Shown: positions 39,915 through 47,527, counted from the first letter of the stretch. The stretch: 56,926 bases of DNA from Treponema sp. (GCA_017629095.1 JAGBXW010000022.1:1-56926), one strand, 5' to 3'. The notes: generated by a model not told the origin, from the letters alone. Numbers and translations are program-made.

Positions 39915-39951
39915 ATTGGGGGTTGACAAACAGCCTCCAATATGATACAAT
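39915..39951 (+). promoter_or_regulatory. Type H promoter
   Basis: ATTGGGGG/CCTCCAAT with one G-T pair; TTGACA 39923, TACAAT 39946-39951. Confidence 0.8.
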
Positions 39952-39985
39952 AATACTACCAAACCAAGAAAAGAGTTGATAATAC

Positions 39986-40222
39986 ATGAATCATCTGTAC
40001 TATGTTGAGCATTTCCCCCACCTGACCAAAATCGGTATGCACTACAAGAGTTTTTGCACTGAGGGTGAGATTGCTCTCATGGAAGATGCTGGCGAGTACA
40101 TCTTCCGCAAAGCTAAGGTAACTGCCACTTGCAAGGGTCAGGAAGTCGAGATTCGTCGCAAGTCTCGCTTCCCTCGCTCTCGCTCCGGCAAGTATGGTGT
40201 GGAGGTGGAGTGCGTTGAGTAA
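39986..40222 (+). CDS. Early basic protein, 78 residues
   Basis: Ends with a strongly basic stretch (EIRRKSRFPRSRSGKYGVEV). AAAAGAGTTGATAATAC upstream. Possible nucleic-acid binding. Confidence 0.7.
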   Translation: MNHLYYVEHFPHLTKIGMHYKSFCTEGEIALMEDAGEYIFRKAKVTATCKGQEVEIRRKSRFPRSRSGKYGVEVECVE

Positions 40223-40391
40223 GTGCGCTGACATGAACTGCGGTTACTACTGGCAGGAAGAGGGCGAGGACTATCCTCGTTGCCACTATCCCAATGATGG
40301 TACCCTTGCTCCCTGTGAGTATGACGATGAAGATGAAGAGGACTGTGATGACGAGTATACCCTTGAGGATCTCGGTTATAATTGGTTCTAA
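40215..40391 (+). CDS. Early acidic Cys-rich protein, 58 residues
   Basis: TTG 40215 overlaps the previous stop; GGAGGTGGAG upstream. CADMNCGYYW, RCHYPNDGTLAPC, then an acidic run (DDEDEEDCDDE). Metal site possible. Confidence 0.6.
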   Translation: MSKCADMNCGYYWQEEGEDYPRCHYPNDGTLAPCEYDDEDEEDCDDEYTLEDLGYNWF

Positions 40392-40396
40392 GCCCC

Positions 40397-40430
40397 AAGC
40401 GAGAGTAGAAATACTCTCGCTTTTTTATTT
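40397..40430 (+). terminator. Terminator, both strands
   Basis: AAGCGAGAGTA/TACTCTCGCTT then TTTTTTATTTTTTT; last terminator of the early region. Confidence 0.9.
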
Positions 40431-40592
40431 TTTTTATATTTAATTTCGTCGGGCCCTCGACGGATGTCAGGGCCCGTTTTCCCGCTCGTATAACCCCATA
40501 TGGAATTTTTCTCCTGAATCCAGCAGCCTCATATAGCCCCGGGTTTTCCCAAAAATGGCCCGTCCCGATCGGTAAAAAAAGCCTCCCATTTT
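40431..40592 (-). ncRNA. Possible minus-strand small RNA
   Basis: Follows the minus-strand promoter at 40593 and ends at the hairpin at 40450 and terminator at 40397. Only a ten-codon frame with AGGAGA is seen. Convergent to the early region. Confidence 0.4.
40450..40476. repeat. GC-rich boundary hairpin 15
   Basis: CGGGCCCT/AGGGCCCG then TTTTCC; no TTTGTGCAAA box follows, unlike the others. Confidence 0.7.
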
Positions 40593-40621
40593 ATTATAAC
40601 ATATTTTTTTAAAAAAATCAA
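40593..40621 (-). promoter_or_regulatory. Type T-like promoter, minus strand
   Basis: On the minus strand TTGATT (40616-40621), 17 bp, TATAAT (40593-40598), with the AAAAAAATATG spacer typical of region 4. Confidence 0.75.
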
Positions 40622-40763
40622 AGCGGCATCGTAAAAGCCAAGATTTTTTCTTTTTTATTTAAATCCAGAGTTCGCTTCACGAGAGGCTATAATTTTACGT
40701 TTTAAATATCCAAGAGCGGCAAATTGAATTAAAAAATTTTTGGCTCTCTTCAAAGATTCTTCT

Positions 40764-40792
40764 TTGATTTTTTTCAAAAAAAATGTTATAAT
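40764..40792 (+). promoter_or_regulatory. Type T promoter
   Basis: TTGATT 40764 in a CTTCTTTGATTTTTTT tract, 17 bp, TATAAT 40787-40792. Confidence 0.8.
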
Positions 40793-40835
40793 ATAAATAC
40801 AATAAAGAAAAGAAAAAAAGGAAGGTATATATACT

Positions 40836-41258
40836 ATGTTTGATAAGAATTATTTTCTGACTCGTCTGGCCAACGGTGAGGACATGGATGCTATCGGCAA
40901 CGAGCTGGCTGCCGTGATGACTGAGGCTCTGAACGAGCATATCGCTAACCAGGAGGCAGCAAAGGCCGCCAAGGCTGAGGCTGAGCTGGCAAAGCGTGAC
41001 CTGGTCGTTGAGCTGCTGGATATCGTGCGCGAGCTGGCTATGCTGGAGGGTCTGGATGGTGAGCTCGTGGAGGTCACTGACGCGGATGTTAACGCTGTGA
41101 CCGACGCCCTGTGCGGTCTGTTCCAGACTATCAAGGGAATTGAGACTCTGCTTGTTCCTGCGGCTCCCGCCACTCCTGTGCGCATGATTCCCAAGGCTCA
41201 GGTGCACATGAGCGATGATGAAGCTATTGCCAATTTCCTCGCAATGCTTGGTCAGTAA
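40836..41258 (+). CDS. Helical hypothetical protein, 140 residues
   Basis: After GGAAGGTATATATACT. Ala/Glu/Leu-rich coiled-coil (EAAKAAKAEAELAKRDL). No TAG. First gene of the AT-rich region but codon use still early-like. Not recognised. Confidence 0.75.
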   Translation: MFDKNYFLTRLANGEDMDAIGNELAAVMTEALNEHIANQEAAKAAKAEAELAKRDLVVELLDIVRELAMLEGLDGELVEVTDADVNAVTDALCGLFQTIKGIETLLVPAAPATPVRMIPKAQVHMSDDEAIANFLAMLGQ

Positions 41259-41288
41259 GCATCCGACCACAAAAGAGAATTGAATAAG

Positions 41289-41314
41289 TCTGGACTAGCC
41301 AGGAACTAGTCCAG
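41289..41314. other. Hairpin
   Basis: CTGGACTAG/CTAGTCCAG with 7-nt loop, no T-run. Confidence 0.55.
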
Positions 41315-41328
41315 CTAGAGCAAAAGTT

Positions 41329-41363
41329 ATTCCCAGCCTTTTTCGGGCTGGGAATTTTTTTTG
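41329..41363 (+). terminator. Intrinsic terminator
   Basis: ATTCCCAGCC/GGCTGGGAAT then T-tract of eight. Confidence 0.9.
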
Positions 41364-41562
41364 GCTTTACGATAACGGGGACGAGAAAATGAGATCGGCT
41401 CATCTGCGCCGATCGGGGCACCACACAACGGTAATTTGTGGTAATGTGTAGCAATTCACTGTGATTTATGGCAATTAACTGTAATTACGGTGATTTGTTG
41501 TGTATATTATAATTAAAATTTATATTAAACTAAATCTCTAATCCACTTCCCCCGTATAAAAC
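41364..41562. other. Convergent intergenic spacer
   Basis: Contains loosely repeated GGTAATTTGTGGTAA/GTGATTTATGGCAA-like elements (41420-41505); no gene. Confidence 0.4.
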
Positions 41563-41592
41563 AAAAAAGGAGGATGCCTAATGCATCCCCCT
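41563..41592 (-). terminator. Terminator of minus-strand gene
   Basis: On the minus strand GGGGGATGC/GGCATCCTCC then TTTTTT. Confidence 0.8.
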
Positions 41593-41621
41593 TAATCAAA
41601 TAATCTTCTATTCAAATATGA

Positions 41622-42062
41622 TTAACCCTTTGCCACATCAAGATCTACTCCAGGCAAAAATCCTACCAAGAGCCCCTCAATAGTCATCTCTCGTGCAAGC
41701 TTCAGAGTCTTATCGACATCAATTTCCAACTTTACATCACCAATAGGCTTCTCAGGCTCAGGATAAGTCTTAATCTCAACAGACTCCTTCTTCTTCTTTG
41801 CCACCACTCTCTTATAAGGACGGAAAAGAGAATGTTCATAAACACTACCATGCTCATCTACCGTACCATATTCCATCCAGCAGGAAGCATGAGTATCATA
41901 TCCAACAATCTTGTTATTGTCATCATAAAGAATATAGAAGGCTCCGCTACCCCTATTCACCAAATCCTTGGTACTTGCGGCAAATGCGGACTTACCCTTC
42001 CAGTTGCCAATCTTGGTGCCGTTGATTGCGGCTCGCTTCAAAGTATTATAATCAAAATTCAT
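41622..42062 (-). CDS. Hypothetical protein, 146 residues, minus strand
   Basis: MNFDYNTLKRAAINGTKIGN..., after GAAAGGAAAAATTGAA. Central GSGAFYILYDDNNKIVGYDTH; Lys-rich middle; helical C-terminus. No TAG. Own promoter and terminator. Not recognised. Confidence 0.75.
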   Translation of the reverse strand: MNFDYNTLKRAAINGTKIGNWKGKSAFAASTKDLVNRGSGAFYILYDDNNKIVGYDTHASCWMEYGTVDEHGSVYEHSLFRPYKRVVAKKKKESVEIKTYPEPEKPIGDVKLEIDVDKTLKLAREMTIEGLLVGFLPGVDLDVAKG

Positions 42063-42105
42063 TTCAATTTTTCCTTTCGATTTTCAATTTCATTTTTCTA
42101 TTATT

Positions 42106-42134
42106 ATTATACAAAATTTTATTTAATTTTTCAA
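42106..42134 (-). promoter_or_regulatory. Promoter for 41622
   Basis: Minus strand TTGAAA (42129-42134), 17 bp, TATAAT (42106-42111). Confidence 0.75.
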
Positions 42135-42216
42135 ATAGCCTTCTTCTACCCTAACCTTCATGTTTCTTTAGATGATCCACTTTCATCTAAACTCTTCATC
42201 CCCTCTCAGCGCCGCA

Positions 42217-42264
42217 TTGGAAAGATTAAATATCTGGAGCGAAGCGACAGATATTTAATCTTTC
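42217..42264. terminator. Long perfect hairpin
   Basis: GAAAGATTAAATATCTG/CAGATATTTAATCTTTC stem with GAGCGAAGCGA loop; probably terminates the minus-strand gene upstream of 41622. Confidence 0.65.
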
Positions 42265-42316
42265 CCCCCTATTCAACAAGTCCTATTCTCTATTACTATT
42301 TATATGGTTTCTAAAA

Positions 42317-42390
42317 TTTGACCACTTATCAGAAAATTTTGACCACTTTATAGAAAATTTTGACCACTTTCATCAGAAAATTTTGACCAC
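42317..42390. repeat. Left iteron array (four copies)
   Basis: TTTGACCAC at 42317, 42338, 42359 and 42382, each preceded by AGAAAAT-like sequence, spacing 21, 21 and 23 bp. Confidence 0.85.
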
Positions 42391-42394
42391 TTTT

Positions 42395-43039
42395 TCAACC
42401 GAGTTTTGGAAGTTCATTCTTCACCCACTGAAACTCTAAATAAGTTTTATTATCCTCCCCGGTTATCATCTTCACATCAAGCAATCCGAGACGCTTTAAA
42501 ATTTCAACAGTATCATCAACAATAACATTATTTGAAGTTGTTGAAGTTGCAATTCCAATAAAATCCTTAATTTGCTTTAAAGTCGCAATGAATGGTTGAT
42601 ACCCATTTGCGCAATATCTATTAAATAAATAAATATAAATACTAATACTATTCTTCTATAATACATTCATTAACTTTGACAATGTAACGTATTCAATTAA
42701 ATTAGCCTCAGATGCATCTAAAACTGTTAGATAATAGTAATCATTATCACCTTCTGTAATTAAACCCTAATTCATTAAATGTGTAAAATATTTGGCAATG
42801 GTTTTTCTTGACATAACTTTCTCCACAGACCCATCACTTAATGTTCGTGTGAAATCTCGCTCAATCGCCGCCCATTTAACTTTCTTTTTTTCAATTCTTC
42901 GTCTTGTGCTAACTACACTTTCACGCTCTGAATTGCATTGCAACCAAGCATAAAGTAAATCACAATAATCTTTCTCACGCACAATCATACTGGCTGAGGG
43001 CATTTGGCGAGAATTTTTCTTAATTTCCACTGCTATCAC
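42395..43039 (-). CDS. HTH replication-initiator-like protein, two TAG
   Basis: 214 residues reading TAG as sense (HLMN-TAG-GLI, NVL-TAG-KNS), GTG 43039 (or GTG 9 nt inside) to TGA 42395. N-terminal winged helix (ERDFTRTLSDG...SRKTIAKYFTHLMNQG), then LSKLMNVLQKNSISIYIYLFNRY and a second HTH (TLKQIKDFIGI...), as in phage/plasmid initiators. It is bracketed by direct-repeat arrays, supporting autoregulation or origin binding. Confidence 0.65.
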
Positions 43040-43099
43040 TCTCCCTTCATAATATTATGAATTTCCTTCTCGCTCAATTAAATGGTCTCGTCCAGAAAT

Positions 43100-43220
43100 T
43101 TAGAACCAAAATTATAGAAATTTTTGACCATTTTTATAGAAAATTTTAACCACTTTATCAGAAATTTTTGGACACTTTTATAGAAAATTTTGACCATTTA
43201 TCAGAAAAAAATGACCACTT
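43100..43220. repeat. Right iteron array (five to six copies)
   Basis: TTTGACCA-like elements at 43123, 43145, 43167, 43189 and 43210, spaced 21-22 bp; a weaker one at 43100. Same unit as the left array. Confidence 0.8.
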
Positions 43221-43375
43221 TTATATACTTTATCCAGATGTCTAAAAATTTAACACATTTTTTTAACACTTTGCGGCCAGTGCCCTTAAAGCGCCTCTAT
43301 CCTTGCCGCTCCGATTAGCCGTCTCCAGCCCCCTAGACGCCACAAATCGACAAGCCGCCGCATTAAAATTACTAA
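43221..43375. other. Intergenic spacer
   Basis: No gene with a ribosome site. Contains CAGCCCCCTAGACGCC-type GC patches before the promoter at 43376. Confidence 0.4.
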
Positions 43376-43404
43376 TTGATTTTTATAAAAAAATATGATA
43401 TAAT
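43376..43404 (+). promoter_or_regulatory. Type T-like promoter
   Basis: TTGATT 43376, 17 bp, TATAAT 43399-43404; no upstream terminator stem here. Confidence 0.8.
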
Positions 43405-43439
43405 ATGTATGTAAGATAAAAAAGAGATAAAGATAATAA

Positions 43440-43497
43440 GGAAAGAATTGCTGACGAGGGCCGTAAAAATCGTCTTCCGTCAAAATTTCTTTCCAAA
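43440..43497 (+). promoter_or_regulatory. Structured 5' leader
   Basis: GGAAAGAA pairs with TTCTTTCC and TGACG with CGTCA inside, in a leader of about 125 nt. Possible regulatory RNA. Confidence 0.5.
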
Positions 43498-43536
43498 AGG
43501 AAAAGACTGGAAAAATTGGCTCTGGAGGTAAATTAT

Positions 43537-43818
43537 ATGAGTATTGGAACTGCATTTCACCCTTCCGCAATTGAAGACGAGATCTATGATATTCTGGATT
43601 CTTCTCCCGACTATATCGTTTCCTCTAGGGATTATACTCGAGAGGCTATCGAGGAGGTCATTGAGTTCATGTATAAGAAGGCTCAGAGCAACGGCATGAA
43701 GTACGATATTATCGACGACACTCACCCTGATAAGAAGGGTGGTTCTGTGTCCATCTGTTGGATTGAGACCGGACATCTTCATCACATTGTCCTGAACTAT
43801 CGTCATTGGGAGGACTAA
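43537..43818 (+). CDS. Hypothetical protein, 93 residues
   Basis: ATG 43537 after GGAGGTAAATTAT. Acidic helical start, then KKGGSVSICWIETGHLHHIV beta part similar to 38420. No TAG. Confidence 0.75.
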   Translation: MSIGTAFHPSAIEDEIYDILDSSPDYIVSSRDYTREAIEEVIEFMYKKAQSNGMKYDIIDDTHPDKKGGSVSICWIETGHLHHIVLNYRHWED

Positions 43819-43822
43819 CACA

Positions 43823-44068
43823 ATGAAAACTATGCGTATTGGCTCTTCCATTATTAATCTAGACGCAATATACGATATTAATTGTGTCGAACGTGAGAAA
43901 GGCACTGGTGTGCGAGTTGAATATTCCCATTCGATTAAAGAGTATCTTGTACCTGGTTTCTTCGTACCAGAAATCGTGGCAACCGCAATCCAGCGAGGCA
44001 TGAACGATGAGGACGATAGTTTCGATCTAATGGCAAATCTGACCGCGTTTACGAAGGTATTAGAATAA
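43823..44068 (+). CDS. Hypothetical protein, 81 residues
   Basis: 4 nt after the previous stop. Layout (short strand, INLDAIYDINCVE, beta pair, helix) matches the next gene, so probably a paralogue pair. Confidence 0.7.
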   Translation: MKTMRIGSSIINLDAIYDINCVEREKGTGVRVEYSHSIKEYLVPGFFVPEIVATAIQRGMNDEDDSFDLMANLTAFTKVLE

Positions 44069-44092
44069 ATGAAACTTAAAGGAGGTGGAGAA

Positions 44093-44341
44093 ATGCTACT
44101 TAAAGTAAGTCCTCGTTGGATGGTTAATCTTAGTCAAGTAAGAGCCATCGGTCACTACTAGGATTCTGACGATGAAATCACTGTCTTGTTCATCGATGGT
44201 GTAGAACAAGATTTTGCTTGTGACAATCAAATCACCCGCGACGGAATCTTAGCAGATATTGAAGAAGTATTCTGTCCTAAAACCCTATTTAATCGAAAGG
44301 AGGATGACAATGGGCAGTTACAGCCATATTTGTCTATTTAA
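44093..44341 (+). CDS. TAG-recoded hypothetical protein, 82 residues
   Basis: ATG after AAAGGAGGTGGAGAA; in-frame TAG 44159-44161 (GHY-TAG-DSD), TAA 44339. Shows that recoding is used in this region. Overlaps the start of 44310 by 32 nt. Resembles 43823. Confidence 0.65.
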
Positions 44342-44546
44342 GGCACTCATTTATACCGGAAGCGACACCAAAGTAGAGCATGGTTTTTGTTTTGCCAATA
44401 ACTTCACTGATGCGATCCGTTATATTGAAGGAACGCTCTACGGCAATGACCTTCTAGAGATCGAGCACATGGGAATGTTTGACGCATGTCCCATTGTTTC
44501 TGCCGACACTTGGGAAAATATGAGAAAGGAACTGGGTGAAGAATAA
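44310..44546 (+). CDS. Hypothetical protein, 78 residues
   Basis: ATG 44310 after AAAGGAGGATGACA. MGSYSHICLFKALIYTG..., alpha/beta. Stop overlaps next start (TAATG). Confidence 0.7.
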   Translation: MGSYSHICLFKALIYTGSDTKVEHGFCFANNFTDAIRYIEGTLYGNDLLEIEHMGMFDACPIVSADTWENMRKELGEE

Positions 44547-44890
44547 TGGGAATGTATGAAGGCACTTTTGTCGGTGTAGGCTATATCGTGTCCGAAGAAG
44601 AGCGTTGCAAGCTCTTCCAGAAGGGATACGATCCTCACATCATGAATACCTATTTCTTCCGAGTAAATGACGACACTTGGTTCTTCGGCCGTAAGGCCTA
44701 CGACTTCGATGAGTTTGGTGAAGCCAAGAGCATCGATACCCTGGCCACTCTGCCTCTGCTGCAGGATGATGGCACTTTTGGCATCGAAATTGGCGAAGTC
44801 CTCCTGTCTCTTGGTGTAAGCGTCGAAGAAATCAATGTTAAGTGGTGCAGCCCTAACATCTACGTCGTTTTTTGGCAAGATTACTCCTAA
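44546..44890 (+). CDS. Hypothetical protein, 114 residues
   Basis: Coupled to 44310 by 1-nt overlap. Aromatic, acidic (FFRVNDDTWFFGRKAYDFDE). Not recognised. Confidence 0.75.
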   Translation: MGMYEGTFVGVGYIVSEEERCKLFQKGYDPHIMNTYFFRVNDDTWFFGRKAYDFDEFGEAKSIDTLATLPLLQDDGTFGIEIGEVLLSLGVSVEEINVKWCSPNIYVVFWQDYS

Positions 44891-44899
44891 GGAGGAAAT

Positions 44900-45373
44900 A
44901 TGGAACATAAATGCGGCGACTGCGCCCTTAAGGCGCTTAAGGCTGGGGTATGTCCGGTCTTTGAAAGAGATATGGAGAGCGAAAATGGATGCCCTCTATT
45001 CACAACAGGAGTTCAGACTTGCGACATTTGCGGAAATGTAATTGTGAGTAAACTATGTTATGAGATCGACAACGATGAAGTTCATACTATTTGCCGTAGA
45101 TGCTTAACTGCGCACCCCTGTCAGTGTTGCGTTAACGCTAATAAGTGCGCCTTTAACTCTGATGAATCTTGTGCTGAGCCGCCTTATATCTTGGATCAGC
45201 GCCAAGAAGGTCGATCAATAACAGTAATTCAAAAAATCAACCCCAAGCGCGTACAAGCCACTTGCGCACAAGGGTGTAAATGTTTTAATGCGGAAGGTCT
45301 TGATAACGGCAACTTCTGTATTAAAACTATTGGATGTGGCTGTATTAATTATAGAGCAAACTGGAGGAATTGA
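44900..45373 (+). CDS. Cys-rich metal-binding protein, 157 residues
   Basis: After AAGGAGG. More than 20 Cys in CxxC clusters (CGDCALK, CDICGNVI, CRRCLTAHPCQCC, CAQGCKC, CIKTIGCGC). Several zinc fingers likely. Role unknown; multi-knuckle phage proteins often bind RNA polymerase or nucleic acid. Confidence 0.75.
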   Translation: MEHKCGDCALKALKAGVCPVFERDMESENGCPLFTTGVQTCDICGNVIVSKLCYEIDNDEVHTICRRCLTAHPCQCCVNANKCAFNSDESCAEPPYILDQRQEGRSITVIQKINPKRVQATCAQGCKCFNAEGLDNGNFCIKTIGCGCINYRANWRN

Positions 45374-45375
45374 TT

Positions 45376-45777
45376 ATGTTATCTTTGTATGCGCTTATTG
45401 CGGTGTTTGCAATTTTTGTTATTTCGATCATTTTTACCCTTGCGACTAAAAATTCTAAAGGTCTTGAAGCGGTAATTATCAGCGCAGTATTTCTGCTCTT
45501 TACTTTTTATGTTGTAGCAATTGCCAATTCTAGTGTTAATGATCGCATCAGTGCTATGCATGATACTTATGATAACTTGATGCTGTATCATGAGACCGTT
45601 GAAGCTTCTACTAATGAGTATGTGCGTTTTGACTATCATGAAAAGGTAGAAGAGTACAACGCCGCTTATGATTTTAACTTGGCTGAAAGCGAAGGCGCTG
45701 TGTTTGGTTGGCTTTATCTTGACGGCTGGGATAGCGGTCTAGACTATATTGACTTTCAGCTCCATGGTGACGAATAA
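45376..45777 (+). CDS. Membrane protein, 133 residues
   Basis: ATG 45376, CTGGAGG upstream. Two N-terminal helices (LYALIAVFAIFVISIIFTLA and AVIISAVFLLFTFYVVAIA) then an acidic domain outside or inside. Confidence 0.75.
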   Translation: MLSLYALIAVFAIFVISIIFTLATKNSKGLEAVIISAVFLLFTFYVVAIANSSVNDRISAMHDTYDNLMLYHETVEASTNEYVRFDYHEKVEEYNAAYDFNLAESEGAVFGWLYLDGWDSGLDYIDFQLHGDE

Positions 45778-45790
45778 AGAGGTTTAAAAG

Positions 45791-46174
45791 ATGAAGTTTA
45801 AGATTTATGCCGGCTTGTCCGGTAGCTATGGAGGCGCACAATATTGTGGCATCTACGAATGTGCCGATAGGAATGAAGCTGAAACCTACGCTCGGGAGCA
45901 GGCTGTCGAAGTATATGAATCCTACGGTAGCTACAATGGCTTCTATACCTGGGATTCTATGCGCCAGGAGATTGCTGATAACGAGTATGGTGGCGATATC
46001 GAACAGGTTGATCCCGATGATGTCGATATGCGCCTGATGGAAGAGGTTGAGAATTGGCTGATTTACGAAATTATCCCTGTTCCCGATGTTTTCCCTCTGG
46101 ACTGGGATGAAGATGGCGATGATGATGAATACAATGAACATAATGACGACCCCGATGATTGTTATTTTGTATAA
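45791..46174 (+). CDS. Acidic hypothetical protein, 127 residues
   Basis: RBS AGAGGTTTAAAAG. Alpha/beta start (KFKIYAGLSGSYGGAQYCG) and strongly acidic tail (DEDGDDDEYNEHND). Not recognised. Confidence 0.75.
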   Translation: MKFKIYAGLSGSYGGAQYCGIYECADRNEAETYAREQAVEVYESYGSYNGFYTWDSMRQEIADNEYGGDIEQVDPDDVDMRLMEEVENWLIYEIIPVPDVFPLDWDEDGDDDEYNEHNDDPDDCYFV

Positions 46175-46240
46175 TTCGTTCTATCATTATTATATCAAAT
46201 AAATTAAAATAAATCAACTCATTGCGGCAATAAAAGAAAA

Positions 46241-46295
46241 GAGCCTTCTAATCATTAGAAGGCTCTTTGATTTTTATAAAAAAATATGATATAAT
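46241..46295 (+). promoter_or_regulatory. Type T terminator-promoter
   Basis: GAGCCTTCTAAT/ATTAGAAGGCTC stem, then TTTGATTTTT in which TTGATT 46267 is the -35; TATAAT 46290-46295, spacer 17. Confidence 0.85.
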
Positions 46296-46328
46296 ATATA
46301 TACAAAGTAAAGAAAGGAAATGATAAAT

Positions 46329-46637
46329 ATGAATACTTTGAGAATTCTGGGTCTTGATGATGACAATCACGATCCTTCTTTCCGCTGTGAAAATGGTACT
46401 GTGTTCAAGACCCCTAAGGAACTGGTAGAATTTCTGGCTAATCCCCATGACTATCAAGCAGAAATTAGGATGTTTGCCATTGTTGATGACTGGGAGGGCG
46501 GTCTGGCAGATTATGAAGAGGAAGAAGTCAACTCTATGTTTGACTACATGATTGGCTATGGTCGTCTTCCCGAAAATATGATTGGCGATTTGGTTTTTGA
46601 ACTGTTCTGGAATTCTGCCAATCGTCAGTGGTGGTAA
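46329..46637 (+). CDS. Hypothetical protein, 102 residues
   Basis: ATG 46329 after GAAAGGAAATGATAAAT. Acidic, helical C-terminus. Not recognised. Confidence 0.75.
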   Translation: MNTLRILGLDDDNHDPSFRCENGTVFKTPKELVEFLANPHDYQAEIRMFAIVDDWEGGLADYEEEEVNSMFDYMIGYGRLPENMIGDLVFELFWNSANRQWW

Positions 46638-46650
46638 AGGAGAGTATAAA

Positions 46651-46845
46651 ATGGAACAACTTCTTCTTAATATTCTTCAGGCCTTCACTTCGGTAATTGC
46701 TATTTTAGGCGGAATTATCGTTGCCTGTGTAGGCTTTTCAATCATATTTACTAACATGACAATTCAGGCTCTTATCGTTGGTGTATTTTCCGTGATTATC
46801 GGTGGATGCCTGTTTATCATTGGCTTGTTGGTATCCACGATTTAA
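46651..46845 (+). CDS. Small membrane protein, 64 residues
   Basis: AAAGGAGAG upstream. Two helices (IAILGGIIVACVGFSIIF, IVGVFSVIIGGCLFIIGLL). Confidence 0.75.
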   Translation: MEQLLLNILQAFTSVIAILGGIIVACVGFSIIFTNMTIQALIVGVFSVIIGGCLFIIGLLVSTI

Positions 46846-46862
46846 CCAAGAGGAGGGTTAAT

Positions 46863-46961
46863 ATGAGAGATATTTCTAAGGCTGCAAGTGGTATTATTGC
46901 GGCTGCGGCTGGCGTCGTCGTTGGTTGCATTTTGTATTTCATCTTTATTGCGATTTTCTAA
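46863..46961 (+). CDS. Single-helix membrane peptide, 32 residues
   Basis: MRDISKAASGIIAAAAGVVV..., GAGGAGG upstream. One helix. Small but well started. Confidence 0.65.
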   Translation: MRDISKAASGIIAAAAGVVVGCILYFIFIAIF

Positions 46962-46973
46962 GGGGGTAAAAAA

Positions 46974-47057
46974 ATGGCTGAATTCATTATCGGCGCAATG
47001 GTAGGTTTTTCTATCGGGACTATAATGGTTATGCTTGTGGCAGGACTGTGGCCTTAA
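46974..47057 (+). CDS. Single-helix membrane peptide, 27 residues
   Basis: MAEFIIGAMVGFSIGTIMVM..., GGGGGTAAA upstream. Similar opening to 47137 (EFI(I/L)GA). Confidence 0.6.
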   Translation: MAEFIIGAMVGFSIGTIMVMLVAGLWP

Positions 47058-47136
47058 ATAAAAGTCCTATCTTGAAAGATATTTTGATTCCTTTTTGGCG
47101 TAATTTTTATTGCAATTTTCTAAGGGGTAAAAGAAA
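47058..47136 (+). pseudogene. Remnant of duplicated membrane peptide
   Basis: ATTTTTATTGCAATTTTCTAAGGGG mirrors the 3' end of 46863 (TTTATTGCGATTTTCTAAGGGG) but lacks a start, so the 46863-46974 pair was duplicated and decayed. Confidence 0.45.
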
Positions 47137-47301
47137 ATGATTGAATTTATTCTCGGTGCAATAATAGGTAATTTCATCGGAATTTTGGTGATTGCGTTTA
47201 TAGCTACCATTGAGGCCCTCATTGAAAATCCTGTTTTGGAGAATGTTTTGGATTGTATCATTATAGCTGCACTTATCATTTTTGGCGCATTTCTTCTGTA
47301 A
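47137..47301 (+). CDS. Small membrane protein, 54 residues
   Basis: MIEFILGAIIGNFIGILVIA..., AAGGGG upstream. Two helices split by an acidic turn. Confidence 0.65.
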   Translation: MIEFILGAIIGNFIGILVIAFIATIEALIENPVLENVLDCIIIAALIIFGAFLL

Positions 47302-47316
47302 GGAGTTGGGATTTTA

Positions 47317-47511
47317 ATGGATAAAAATGAAGTAATTTTTAAGGCTTTTGAAAAAGCCTGTAAGTATTTGCGAGATCATCCGCCCGCAGATGCAGGTTGG
47401 GAAGGGGATACTGAAGTTCTCGGCTTAATTGTCGATGCCGAAAGTGATCCAGAAGGAGCTCGATGGGGATGCTACTTCATCAATCAGGTTTTTGATGAAG
47501 CAGGAATCTGA
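47317..47511 (+). CDS. Hypothetical protein, 64 residues
   Basis: AAGGAGTTGGGATTTTA upstream. Acidic helical start (FKAFEKACKYLRDHP). Not recognised. Confidence 0.7.
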   Translation: MDKNEVIFKAFEKACKYLRDHPPADAGWEGDTEVLGLIVDAESDPEGARWGCYFINQVFDEAGI

Positions 47512-47527
47512 AAGAAAGGAAAATCTT

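Noticed and set aside
24672..39951. GGGGGTT-ACA-AACCCCC hairpins read as intrinsic terminators
   Set aside because: No T-tract follows; the next bases are the promoter spacer and -10. Kept as promoter elements instead.
15456..40391. Long open frames on the minus strand opposite the early genes
   Set aside because: They lack ribosome sites, run against the promoters and terminators, and mirror GC-rich codon bias of the plus-strand genes.
41420..41505. Degenerate GGTAATT/GTGATTT repeats as an array
   Set aside because: Copies are too variable and unevenly spaced to define a unit.
43049..43077. Minus-strand promoter (TTGAGC-17-TATTAT) for the initiator-like gene
   Set aside because: Its start would fall within the ribosome site, leaving almost no leader; true promoter uncertain.
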